A stretch of 64,000 nucleotides of DNA from Ignavibacteriota bacterium (lineage in GTDB: Bacteria > Bacteroidota > Ignavibacteria > UBA10030). Of this stretch, positions 11,037 to 20,704 are shown piece after piece. A program made the translations under genes and the position numbers. The stretch covers positions 99,627 to 163,626 of the forward strand of contig PLMK01000008.1 of the NCBI GenBank assembly GCA_003142475.1. Direction: 5' to 3'. Position 1 is the first letter of the stretch; each line of letters starts with the position of its first letter. The notes beneath the pieces were generated by a model that searched no databases, was not told the DNA's origin, and worked only from the letters and a program-made list of their open reading frames with translations.

Positions 11037-11126
11037 TTCCCTACGCTGGCATTATCCAGATCAGGTTACAAGAGTGTAATCTCAGCCCGATCCATATAAA
11101 ATATTGGATCGTAGCACCCCTACAAC
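11037..11126 (-). promoter_or_regulatory. TPP (THI-element) riboswitch aptamer
   Basis: Minus strand reads GTAGGGGTGCTACGATCC...GGGCTGAGATTACACTCTTGTAACCTGATCTGGATAATGCCAGCGTAGGG, with the conserved CTGAGA and ACCTGATCTGGATAATGCCAGCGTAGGG segments. Confidence 0.97.
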
Positions 11127-11213
11127 TTATATGAAAGAACTAAAATATTATTAAAAGTAACTATACAAATATACTTCACAGAAGATCTGTTGTCAAGCAA
11201 TTCAGATAATTGT

Positions 11214-11864
11214 CTACAAGTAGCAGAATATTGCCCAGAAGTGGCAGAAACTGCCAGCCATCACAAACAAGTGCCAGATTTCGTGAAAGCCCAAAATACC
11301 GGGAATAGGATTCGGTCTCTTCAACGCATAGATGAAAGCACCGCTAGTGTAAAATAATCCTCCAAGAGCAAACCAGATAATGCCGCCAATAGGGATTGAT
11401 TGAACAAGCGGATAGAAAACGATAATGACCAGCCATCCCATAGTAAGATAGAGTGATGTTGAAAACCAGCGGGGTGCATGAATCCAAAAGATCGCCTGGA
11501 AAATTCCGGTAATCGCCATCCCCCAGACAATATAAAAGAGACTCCAACCCCACACACCACGTAAAGGGATAAGACATATAGGTGTATATGTTCCTGCAAT
11601 CAATACGAAAATCATGGCGTGGTCAATACGACGAAGAATGGTAATGCCGCGTGGAGAAAGCGGAAGTAGGTGGTACATCGAACTCGCCCCGTACAATAAA
11701 ATCAAACTTAAGCCGAAGATTGCATAGGCAATGAAGTACCAAGCTGATACTTGAGTTAAAGCATCGGTTATCAGCAGAAGAAGCGCTGCAATAGAAAGAA
11801 GAAAACCGATGAAATGTATCAAGCCACTGATTGGTTCGCGAAGCTTTTTTCCTAGAGATAACAT
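11214..11864 (-). CDS. Hemolysin III / YqfA-like (PAQR-type) membrane protein
   Basis: EPISGLIHFIGFLLSIAALLLL, SSMYHLLP, LRRIDHAMIFVLIAGTYTPICL, FHEIWHLFVMAGSFCHFWAI. Confidence 0.9.
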   Translation of the reverse strand: MLSLGKKLREPISGLIHFIGFLLSIAALLLLITDALTQVSAWYFIAYAIFGLSLILLYGASSMYHLLPLSPRGITILRRIDHAMIFVLIAGTYTPICLIPLRGVWGWSLFYIVWGMAITGIFQAIFWIHAPRWFSTSLYLTMGWLVIIVFYPLVQSIPIGGIIWFALGGLFYTSGAFIYALKRPNPIPGILGFHEIWHLFVMAGSFCHFWAIFCYL

Positions 11865-12086
11865 TGGTAAATCTTCAATGAGTTAATAATTCACTGATAT
11901 TCTAAGAAGTTTTTTGGCATAGATGCTCTTTCTTCGATAAATAGATTTCGGGAATTTTACTTTACTACCCTCTCCCAATAACGTCTTACATTGATGTGAA
12001 CTCACTTAAAAAGAGCCTACCTTGCTTGTACATCGTTTTCTGGCTATATTCTATCAATAAATACTATAAAAATTTGGAAACGCTCA

Positions 12087-13097
12087 ATGGTCAGTCTTAT
12101 TCCGCATCGTCTGGAAGAAATTCAAAAAAGCTTTACTGGCAAACGTATCGCGGTTGTTGGTGACTTAATGCTTGACAGGTATTTCTGGGGCAAAGTGTCC
12201 CGTATTTCACCAGAAGCGCCTGTTCCTGTTGTTGAGGTTGACGAGGAATCCACACGGCTTGGCGGCGCGGCAAATGTTGCAAACAATATTGCATCACTCG
12301 GTGGTGTGCCAATAATGATTGGTGTTGTAGGTAGTGATATTGGTGCGAACATTCTGAAAAATATAGTAGCCGGCAATGGATTCCCAACTGACGGAATTGT
12401 AGTTGATAGTTCGCGTCCAACTACGATTAAAACACGAGTTATTGCACATGGTCAGCATGTAGTAAGAATTGATCAAGAAAAGAAAGTAGATTTGGATGCC
12501 GATATGCAAGCGAAAGTTCTTACCAGTTTGGAGAACCAGATTACATCGTTGGATGGAATAATTTTGGAAGACTACAATAAAGGTGTTCTAACGAAAGAAT
12601 TAATTAAATCTATAATAAAACTGGCGAAAGATCATAAAAAAACGATCACAGTTGATCCGAAGTTCAACAACTTTTTCGACTATCAAGGCGTATCTGTTTT
12701 CAAACCTAATCGAAAAGAAACTGAGGAAGCGCTTGGTCGCCGACTTAATACTTTAAATGAAATAGAAGGAGCCGCACGCGAGCTTCTTACCCAACTCAAG
12801 ACTGACAACGTATTAATGACACTCGGCGAAAAAGGCATGCTGCTTCTTGAGCTAAATGGTTCACTTGCACATGTGGAAACGAAAGCAAGGAATGTTGCCG
12901 ATGTTTCAGGAGCGGGCGATACAGTGATAGCAACGCTAACCATGGCGATGGTAGCGGGCGCATCTGTAAGGGAATCTGCTGCGCTGGCGAATTATGCCGG
13001 TGGAATTGTCTGCGGTGAAGTTGGTATTGTGCCAATCGATAAAAGTGTGTTGATACAAACGATATTGGAAGACATTAATCATGAAAGTAACCGATAA
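12087..13097 (+). CDS. rfaE1: D-glycero-beta-D-manno-heptose-7-phosphate kinase
   Basis: PfkB-family kinase; VVGDLMLDRYFWGKVSRISPEAPVPVVEV and DVSGAGDTVIATL. Confidence 0.92.
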   Translation: MVSLIPHRLEEIQKSFTGKRIAVVGDLMLDRYFWGKVSRISPEAPVPVVEVDEESTRLGGAANVANNIASLGGVPIMIGVVGSDIGANILKNIVAGNGFPTDGIVVDSSRPTTIKTRVIAHGQHVVRIDQEKKVDLDADMQAKVLTSLENQITSLDGIILEDYNKGVLTKELIKSIIKLAKDHKKTITVDPKFNNFFDYQGVSVFKPNRKETEEALGRRLNTLNEIEGAARELLTQLKTDNVLMTLGEKGMLLLELNGSLAHVETKARNVADVSGAGDTVIATLTMAMVAGASVRESAALANYAGGIVCGEVGIVPIDKSVLIQTILEDINHESNR

Positions 13098-13576
13098 TGG
13101 GTGATGTCGTTACACGTGCCAAGTTGGTAGAGATTAGAGAAACGCTAAAGCGTGAAGGAAGAAAAGTCGTTTTTACTAATGGTTGTTTCGATATCGTGCA
13201 TCGTGGACATGTAGAATATTTAACAAAGGCAAAATCGCTTGGGGATGTTCTTTTGGTCGGAATGAATACAGACGCCTCTGTTAGACGCCTCAAAGGAATG
13301 ACGCGGCCAATTGTTTGTCAAGATGATCGCGCCTTGGTGCTTGCCGCATTTCGTGTGGTTGACTATGTATGCCTCTTTGATGAAGATACGCCCCATGAAC
13401 TTATCAAAGCCGTTGTGCCAGATGTGCTTGTGAAAGGTTCCGACTGGACAATTGACTCCATTGTAGGTAAAGATATCGTTGAGGCGGCGGGCGGTAATGT
13501 GCAAACGATTGTTTTTGTTCCCAATCGCTCCACGACGGACATCATCAAGAAAATTGCAGATAGCAAAACGCATTGA
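13097..13576 (+). CDS. rfaE2: D-glycero-beta-D-manno-heptose 1-phosphate adenylyltransferase
   Basis: FTNGCFDIVHRGHVEYL nucleotidyltransferase signature; overlaps rfaE1 by 1 nt. Confidence 0.92.
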   Translation: MGDVVTRAKLVEIRETLKREGRKVVFTNGCFDIVHRGHVEYLTKAKSLGDVLLVGMNTDASVRRLKGMTRPIVCQDDRALVLAAFRVVDYVCLFDEDTPHELIKAVVPDVLVKGSDWTIDSIVGKDIVEAAGGNVQTIVFVPNRSTTDIIKKIADSKTH

Positions 13577-13650
13577 ATGAGCACTAGATATTTATTTACG
13601 CGTATGTACGTCTGTGCCACCTTTCTTGTCTTCCATAATGTACAGGTGGA

Positions 13651-16600
13651 ATGAACAACGTGCGTAAGTATTTTCGAATCATATTCTATTTTGGCAGTAT
13701 TCTTTTCTTTGTCATCATTGCCATAATTGGGTATACACAAACTCGATCCTTTAAGACGTACCTTCGGGATCTTCTCCTGCATGAATCTTCGACTGTCATC
13801 AACGGTGAACTTCAACTTGGTGTAATCGAGGGTAATCTTATCACAGGGTTCAGGATTAACGATGTTACTGTAACCGAATCTGGTATCGAACTTCTTTCGG
13901 CGCAACGTGTCGAGTTGAAATACGATCCGCTAGGATTTTTTTTCAAGCGTGTGGGAGTCAGCAACGTCATCATTGTAAAACCCTCTATTCATATCTATCG
14001 ATCCGTTGACGGCTCAACAAATATTGCACATCTTATAAAACCGATACCTACTGATACGACTTCTTCAGTATGGAGTATTGATATCAAGCGGTTAGAATTG
14101 GTTGATGCCGAAGTGCTTTACACAGATTCGCTTCTGCTTCATCAACGGCAGATTGGAGAACGCGAAGTGCCGCCGGATAGCATCATCGATTATGCCCGCA
14201 TTAATTGCCATACGCTTAGGCTTGTTGTTTCTGCGCAAATACAAAATAATAAATATGCTGTGAAGATAAGAAATCTTTCGGCATCAATTTATCGAGATAG
14301 GCAGTTCATTTCAGCCGCTAGCGAGAACCCATCAATAGGGCAGCATCAAATACCGATATTTACACTTGAACACTTGAGCGGTGATTTTCTGCTAACGAAG
14401 AATGAAGTCAGTGTACGTAATATGAGTATTGAAACACCAAGGACCCATATCCGTTTCGACGCCGGTATGAAGGGAATTGATATTACGCATTTGTCCAGTA
14501 TGGAAGAATTGAAATCAATTCCAGTCGATCTCTTATTGGCCGCGGATGATATTGATACTAAGGAACTGAAACAATTTCTCTATCCATCTGTTGACTTTCT
14601 TGATCATGCGCTCAAACTTCAATTGAAAGCAAAAGGAACATTTGAAGAATTGAACGTTGAGCAGCTTTCTATCCAAATGCCAAGGTCGTTGGTAAAACTC
14701 CACGGTCAGGTTCGCAATATTCACCATCCCCGTGATTTGGAAATGACAGTGGGGGCGAGCGACAACTTTATTGTACCGCGCGATCTCCTCGATTGTCTGC
14801 CGGGTCTTCATCTGCCTGACCTAACATTTCTCGGTTTTATGAAATATTCGCTGACGTATGAAGGACGGCCGTTAGATTTCAAAACGCGTTTTACTGGCAG
14901 CACAGCAGTAGGAAATATTAACATCGATGGAAAGATGAGAATCGATCCAACGAACACTGCATATTCAGGTGCAGTAGCTGTGCATTCATTGGCAATGGAA
15001 ACTATTTTGAAAAATCAAATATTTACCAGCAATCTTAATGCAAAGATGACCATCGATGGAACCGGCTTTAACCTGCGCACTATGACAGGGATTGCGAAAG
15101 TGGAAATAGATTCCTCTTTATTTAATGGACTATCAATACAGCATTCAGTTTTCGTTTTCGATGTTGCTGATGGAATGCTGCGATCTCATGTAGCGGCTTC
15201 TGTTGAAAATGGAACCTATGAGATATCAAGTCTTTTCAAGTTTATTCACAAAGACTCAACAAGTTATGATATCTCCGGCAAAATACGATCTCTGGATCTT
15301 GCCGATTTACTGAAAGATCATCAATACAGTAGCGACTTATCTTTTGATTTTACTGCCACCGGGACTATTGGGGCATCGACACGATCCGACGCAACAGAAA
15401 TGCATTTTTATCGTTCATCTTTTGCTCCGCAGATGTTCGAATCAGCGCAGGCAAAGGTAATGTTTCAGGTGAAAGATAGTGTGCACAGTATATTGCAGAT
15501 AACATCAACAATGGGCGATTTGGATGTGAGTGGCAATTTCACTCCTGCCTCGTTTATCGCGGCGTGGCAAAATTCTTATCAACTGGTAACCGAGGGAATC
15601 GCATATCGATTTCAAAATCTTGACTCAATCCGTTCATTCAGCAAACGCATGACTGCAGCGCAAATATTTCGTCCTTCGCATGTATCTAATGTTAATCCGA
15701 TTAATGCACAATATCAGCTACAAGTAAAAGATTTCACACCAATCGGTGTTTTCATTCATATACCAATCGTAGGTCGGGGAATAGTGAAGGGTGAAGTTGT
15801 TGGAGATTCATTAGACATGCAGCTTAGCGGCAAAGCGAATCTTGAACAATTTGAACTTGATGCCGAAACAGACACACTGACGGCAGATATAGCATCATTC
15901 ACATATTTCTTTGGCGGCATTGGGAACGAAAAGTTGTTTGAGAAATTTCATGCATCCGTTGAACCGAAGCTTAATAATTTTGAGATCAATGGACTTCTTT
16001 TCAATCTGATTTCTGGTGATATTCAGGTGAATTCCGATTCGAGCAATTTTCAATTTTCAGCATACATAGATTCCACTGCACATGTTAATATCGAAGGCAA
16101 GTCGCGTATCAGTTCTAACTTAATGGAATTTGAAATTCTAAAATTGAAAACCGAGATTGGACAGTTCAATACTGAGAACAAAGACACCGTTCGATTGATA
16201 TTGGGGAGAGATGGATTCAACATAAAGGCACTTACAATGGTGCACAAAGAAGAAGAAGCAATATTGGCAGGGCACTTTAGTCCAACTGGAATTTCGGATT
16301 TGAATATCTCGCTCAACAGATTTCTTCTATCTGATCTAAAACAAATCCTTTATCGCGGTCCATATGCAAAAGCTTCTACACAGTTTAGCGGAATGATGAA
16401 TGCAACTACTCTTTTTCGTGGCAGTTTTAAACATCCCAATATCGTTATAGATATGTACGCAGATGATGTTCGTGCAATTGATTCGGTACAAAACAAACGT
16501 AATATTCTTGGTAAAATTGATTCGCATATCTCATATTTTGAATATGTTCTTGGATTGGACGTGAAATTTGCAGGCCGGTCAAGCGACCCACAAGCTCCAC

Positions 16601-18282
16601 CAGACTTGCTGCTTACTGGATCACTGCCATATGATTTTGTTCTTGCGCGCGAGGCACCGCATAAGTTGGAAGGTAATATAGACATTACATTAAAGTCTAC
16701 TGGTATGAATTTGGAAATGCTTGATCCATTCATTCCTATTATTTCAAATCTATCGGGAATAATGACATGCGATATGCAAATGAAAGGTCCAATCGATGCA
16801 CCGTTGTATCAAGGATCAATGTCAATCCGGAATGCGAAGTTTATTTTTGATCCACTTGGAATGCCATTTATTTTAAATGGCGATTTGATTCCAGCTGGAG
16901 ATCGAATTCAACTGAAAAACTTCACCATTCAGAATGATCCTCAAGAACGGTTGCACATTGGAACAATGAAGGTCTCTGGTAACTTTACCCTTCTTAGATT
17001 GAATTTTAAGCAGTTTGATCTGTTAGCGCAGGGTGATTTAAAGGTTATGAGTGAAGAAAAACGGCTCAGCGGACAGAAACTGTATGGCAATTTGTTTGTT
17101 GCGACAGGATTGAATGGACTTGTGTGGCAGGGTGATCTTAGTGCTTCCTCGGTGCGCGGTGGAGTGTTTGTGAAAGACGCATCATTAATTCTACCGCCGG
17201 AGCGCGAAGCAGAATCAGTTCGTGCAAGTGTTGTAAACATCACGTTTAAGGATGACACATCGCATGTAAGTCTCAATGATAAAATTAAGTCCAATCCGTT
17301 GACCAATAAAACAATAAAAGGATTAATGTCCTCTTCGTCTATATCAAAGTTGATTCGCAATTCGTTTCTTGATGGCATCAGCTATGATGTTAGTATTGAA
17401 ACGCAAGGACCAACGACTCTCCGTTTTCTCTTCAACACTCAAACGAGTGAGGAACTTTTTGCAGACCTTCAAGGCAGGCTTTACTTCGACCGGACACCGG
17501 AAATGGTACGCTTGACCGGTCAGGTTGAAGTCGGCAATCGTTCTTACTATAACTTCATCAAGAAGTTCGAAGCAACCGGAAAACTGCTCTTTACAGGCAA
17601 CGTTCTGAATCCTGAACTAGATATTACTGCAACATATCAGGGAACACATGATACTACTTCAACCTCGTTATATCCGCCGCCATCACCCGGAAGAATTTCG
17701 GGGACTTCCAAAGCACCACAAGTCATGGTCACACTTAAAATAACTGGAACAAGGAACGAGCCAAAGACGAAGATTTCGCTACAAACAAAAACATTTTCAG
17801 ATAACGATTGGACCAATTGGTCAGAAGGCGATGATGAAGCCAATGCGATGGCATATCTTTTCGCTGGACAATTTCGGGATGCTTTGACAGAGCAGCAGCG
17901 TATGGGGCTCGGAGCAAATCTTGGATCTGCATTTGCCTCAGGGATGGCAACTGGACTACTCAGTGATTTGCTTCGTCGGAATACGTTTGGTTATATACAG
18001 TCAGTGGATGTTGTTTATGACGGTGGGCAGTTTAATCAATCAGCGGATCTCCGATTGACAGGACAGGTGGGTGAAGCTGTTTATCGAATGGGTGGAAGAG
18101 TGTTAAATGATATTGCGAATACAAATGTAAGTGTCGAGCTTCCGGTAAGCTATTTCGTCAACTCGGAGCGATACAGAAACCTCATTCTGACTCTTGAGCG
18201 TCGCGTTGAGGGTATCCAAAATGCATTGGAAGAACGCCGTGCCTCCAATGGTGTCCGGTTGTTCTATCGCATTATATTCTAA
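13651..18282 (+). CDS. TamB/DUF490-like translocation and assembly module protein
   Basis: 1543 aa; single N-terminal TM, AsmA/TamB-like beta repeats, C-term ITGTRNEPKTKISLQT...YLFAGQF typical of TamB domain. Confidence 0.85.
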   Translation: MNNVRKYFRIIFYFGSILFFVIIAIIGYTQTRSFKTYLRDLLLHESSTVINGELQLGVIEGNLITGFRINDVTVTESGIELLSAQRVELKYDPLGFFFKRVGVSNVIIVKPSIHIYRSVDGSTNIAHLIKPIPTDTTSSVWSIDIKRLELVDAEVLYTDSLLLHQRQIGEREVPPDSIIDYARINCHTLRLVVSAQIQNNKYAVKIRNLSASIYRDRQFISAASENPSIGQHQIPIFTLEHLSGDFLLTKNEVSVRNMSIETPRTHIRFDAGMKGIDITHLSSMEELKSIPVDLLLAADDIDTKELKQFLYPSVDFLDHALKLQLKAKGTFEELNVEQLSIQMPRSLVKLHGQVRNIHHPRDLEMTVGASDNFIVPRDLLDCLPGLHLPDLTFLGFMKYSLTYEGRPLDFKTRFTGSTAVGNINIDGKMRIDPTNTAYSGAVAVHSLAMETILKNQIFTSNLNAKMTIDGTGFNLRTMTGIAKVEIDSSLFNGLSIQHSVFVFDVADGMLRSHVAASVENGTYEISSLFKFIHKDSTSYDISGKIRSLDLADLLKDHQYSSDLSFDFTATGTIGASTRSDATEMHFYRSSFAPQMFESAQAKVMFQVKDSVHSILQITSTMGDLDVSGNFTPASFIAAWQNSYQLVTEGIAYRFQNLDSIRSFSKRMTAAQIFRPSHVSNVNPINAQYQLQVKDFTPIGVFIHIPIVGRGIVKGEVVGDSLDMQLSGKANLEQFELDAETDTLTADIASFTYFFGGIGNEKLFEKFHASVEPKLNNFEINGLLFNLISGDIQVNSDSSNFQFSAYIDSTAHVNIEGKSRISSNLMEFEILKLKTEIGQFNTENKDTVRLILGRDGFNIKALTMVHKEEEAILAGHFSPTGISDLNISLNRFLLSDLKQILYRGPYAKASTQFSGMMNATTLFRGSFKHPNIVIDMYADDVRAIDSVQNKRNILGKIDSHISYFEYVLGLDVKFAGRSSDPQAPPDLLLTGSLPYDFVLAREAPHKLEGNIDITLKSTGMNLEMLDPFIPIISNLSGIMTCDMQMKGPIDAPLYQGSMSIRNAKFIFDPLGMPFILNGDLIPAGDRIQLKNFTIQNDPQERLHIGTMKVSGNFTLLRLNFKQFDLLAQGDLKVMSEEKRLSGQKLYGNLFVATGLNGLVWQGDLSASSVRGGVFVKDASLILPPEREAESVRASVVNITFKDDTSHVSLNDKIKSNPLTNKTIKGLMSSSSISKLIRNSFLDGISYDVSIETQGPTTLRFLFNTQTSEELFADLQGRLYFDRTPEMVRLTGQVEVGNRSYYNFIKKFEATGKLLFTGNVLNPELDITATYQGTHDTTSTSLYPPPSPGRISGTSKAPQVMVTLKITGTRNEPKTKISLQTKTFSDNDWTNWSEGDDEANAMAYLFAGQFRDALTEQQRMGLGANLGSAFASGMATGLLSDLLRRNTFGYIQSVDVVYDGGQFNQSADLRLTGQVGEAVYRMGGRVLNDIANTNVSVELPVSYFVNSERYRNLILTLERRVEGIQNALEERRASNGVRLFYRIIF

Positions 18283-18343
18283 AATTACTGATAGTGATAT
18301 TGCAATTTGCATTTCACGATTCATTTCTACAAGGAGTTTTTCA

Positions 18344-20560
18344 GTGTCAAATAAAATTACTGGTGATAGTTTTGAATCGCTTCGGGAACGCATACTGCAA
18401 TTTTTCGCTCGCTTTCCTAATGAATCCTTCAAATTAAAAGAATTATCACGACGCGTAGGTATCCGTAACGAGAAAGATGAACAAATTTTCAAGCGTGCGC
18501 TCCGATCTCTGCAAGAGGAAAAAAAAATTTTGCGAATCCACGGGAAAAAATACGGTCATCTCCACGAAACGCAACTTTTATTTGGTTCGTTAGAAGTTAC
18601 ATCTCGTGGCTTTGGCATTGTAACAGTTGAAGAAGGTGGAGAAGAACTTTTCATCCAGCAAGAAAATTTAGGAGACGCCGCTCATGGCGATATAGTTGAG
18701 GTCTCGCTATTAGCACAAAGCACAAAACAGAAGGAACGCGGTGCCCGACGTGAGGGTGAAGTTGTACGGATTATTAAGCGCGGAATTCAGACATTTGTTG
18801 GAACAATTGAACGGGCGCATAAACAATTCTTTGTTGTTCCAGATGACCGACGAATGGCGCGAGAAATTCTGATAGCCAGGGAACATCTGCACGAAGCAAA
18901 AGAAGGCGATAAGGTTGTTGTTAAAATAACGAAGTGGGGAAAGCATCGTGAAAATTCTGAAGGGCAAATTGCGGAAGTGCTTGGAAAGTCAGGTGAGTTA
19001 TCGGCAGAAATCAGATCTGTAGCACGGGAGTATCATTTAACAACTGAGTTTCCTCAGGAAGTTTTATTGGAGGCGGATGCTGTCCCATCCAACATACCAC
19101 AGACTGAAATTGACCATAGACGCGATCTCCGTAATCTGCTTTGCTTTACTATTGATCCTGAAGATGCGAAAGATTTTGATGATGCCGTTTCACTTGAAAC
19201 GCTGCCAGATGGCAATTTCCGTCTCGGTGTGCACATTGCAGATGTATCTTACTATGTAACAGACGGAAGCGAAATAGATAAAGAAGCGCTCAAGCGCAGT
19301 ACAAGCGTTTATTTCCCAAACGGCGTTATTCCCATGCTTCCCGAAAAACTCTCCAATGGCTTGTGCAGTCTTCGTCCGGATGAAGATCGGCTGGCGTTCA
19401 CTGTTTTCATGAATGTTACGCCCCGTGGCAGTATCAAAGAATATGAGATTGTGGAAAGCGTTATTCGCAGCAAGCAGCGATTCAGTTATGAACGCGTGCA
19501 GGAATTGATCAGCAGGTTAGAACGGGTTCAAGCGGTGTCACCGAGTGATGCCCCATTCGCCGAAGTTATCCGGCAAATGTATCAGTTGAGTGCATCATTG
19601 ACGAAGAAACGTATGAAGGAAGGCAGCATCGACTTTGATTCTGCAGAAGCGAAGTTTGAATTTGATGCACACGGAAAGCCAATTAAGATTATTAAGAAAG
19701 TGCGATTAGAGAGCCATCGGTTAGTGGAAGAATTTATGTTATTGGCAAACAGAGTTGTGGCGCGCCATATTGGATTAGCAAAGAAAGAAGAGCAGGTAAA
19801 GCCATTTCTGTACCGCGTGCACGATTCGCCCGATCCGGAACGAATTGGCGAACTTGCGGTGTTTGTTGATAAATTCGGATTTAAGTTGAACACGGACGGC
19901 GGTGTTACGTCTAAATCTTTACAACAGCTTCTTAATCAAGTGAAAGGCACGGAAGTCGAAAATGTAATCAATGAAGTTGCGTTAAGGTCGATGGCGAAGG
20001 CAGTGTATTCTGATCGCAACATTGGTCACTATGGTTTAGGATTCGATTACTATTCGCATTTTACTTCACCGATTAGACGGTACCCGGATTTAATTGTTCA
20101 CCGAATGCTTAAACAATATGCAGCGGGCATTTCACTTCAGGAACGGAATGTACTCCGTCAGCGTTTGCCGTACATTGCCAAGCAATCGTCTGTGATGGAA
20201 CGGTCGGCAATGGAGGCCGAACGCACTGCTGTGAAAGTGATGCAGGTGGAATATATGAAGCGCCATATTGGTGATGAATTCCACGCCGTCATTTCCGGTG
20301 TAACAAACTTCGGCATCTTTGTCGAACTAACGGATTTGTTGGTACAGGGATTGCTCCATGTACGCGACCTGAGCGACGATTATTATACATATGATGAAAA
20401 GCAGTACACATTGAAAGGACGACGAACAGGGAAACAATACCGCCTTGGCGATACGTTAGAAGTTAAAGTTGTTCGTGTCAATCCAGAAGATCGCCAGATT
20501 GATTTTACTCTCGTAGAAAAAGACGAAGATAAAGTTCAGCAGCGGCGCGCAAAACATTGA
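18344..20560 (+). CDS. rnr: Ribonuclease R (RNB-family 3'-5' exoribonuclease)
   Basis: FTIDPEDAKDFDDAVSL, HYGLGFDYYSHFTSPIRRYPDLIVHR, C-terminal S1 domain. In-frame GTG 18344 with AAGGAG upstream is preferred over track ATG 18194, which overlaps tamB. Confidence 0.93.
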   Translation: MSNKITGDSFESLRERILQFFARFPNESFKLKELSRRVGIRNEKDEQIFKRALRSLQEEKKILRIHGKKYGHLHETQLLFGSLEVTSRGFGIVTVEEGGEELFIQQENLGDAAHGDIVEVSLLAQSTKQKERGARREGEVVRIIKRGIQTFVGTIERAHKQFFVVPDDRRMAREILIAREHLHEAKEGDKVVVKITKWGKHRENSEGQIAEVLGKSGELSAEIRSVAREYHLTTEFPQEVLLEADAVPSNIPQTEIDHRRDLRNLLCFTIDPEDAKDFDDAVSLETLPDGNFRLGVHIADVSYYVTDGSEIDKEALKRSTSVYFPNGVIPMLPEKLSNGLCSLRPDEDRLAFTVFMNVTPRGSIKEYEIVESVIRSKQRFSYERVQELISRLERVQAVSPSDAPFAEVIRQMYQLSASLTKKRMKEGSIDFDSAEAKFEFDAHGKPIKIIKKVRLESHRLVEEFMLLANRVVARHIGLAKKEEQVKPFLYRVHDSPDPERIGELAVFVDKFGFKLNTDGGVTSKSLQQLLNQVKGTEVENVINEVALRSMAKAVYSDRNIGHYGLGFDYYSHFTSPIRRYPDLIVHRMLKQYAAGISLQERNVLRQRLPYIAKQSSVMERSAMEAERTAVKVMQVEYMKRHIGDEFHAVISGVTNFGIFVELTDLLVQGLLHVRDLSDDYYTYDEKQYTLKGRRTGKQYRLGDTLEVKVVRVNPEDRQIDFTLVEKDEDKVQQRRAKH

Positions 20561-20704
20561 GCGGTTAAGCTTATGGTGAGATGAATTGTAAGGAGGGCTT
20601 ACACGCTCAATAGCTCGAAGGTTTAATTGTTTGCTTTTCCATACATTCTTATCTAAAATATTTTAGAGGAATAAATAATTTAAGAGAAGAAGGGTAAGAA
20701 TATT

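Noticed and set aside
12087-13576. rfaE1/rfaE2 as a frameshifted hldE fusion
   Set aside because: Separate kinase and adenylyltransferase genes are normal in many bacteria; the 1-nt overlap with intact domains is ordinary operon organisation.
13363-13905. 180-aa minus-strand ORF
   Set aside because: Antisense to rfaE2/tamB-like genes; no domain or ribosome site.
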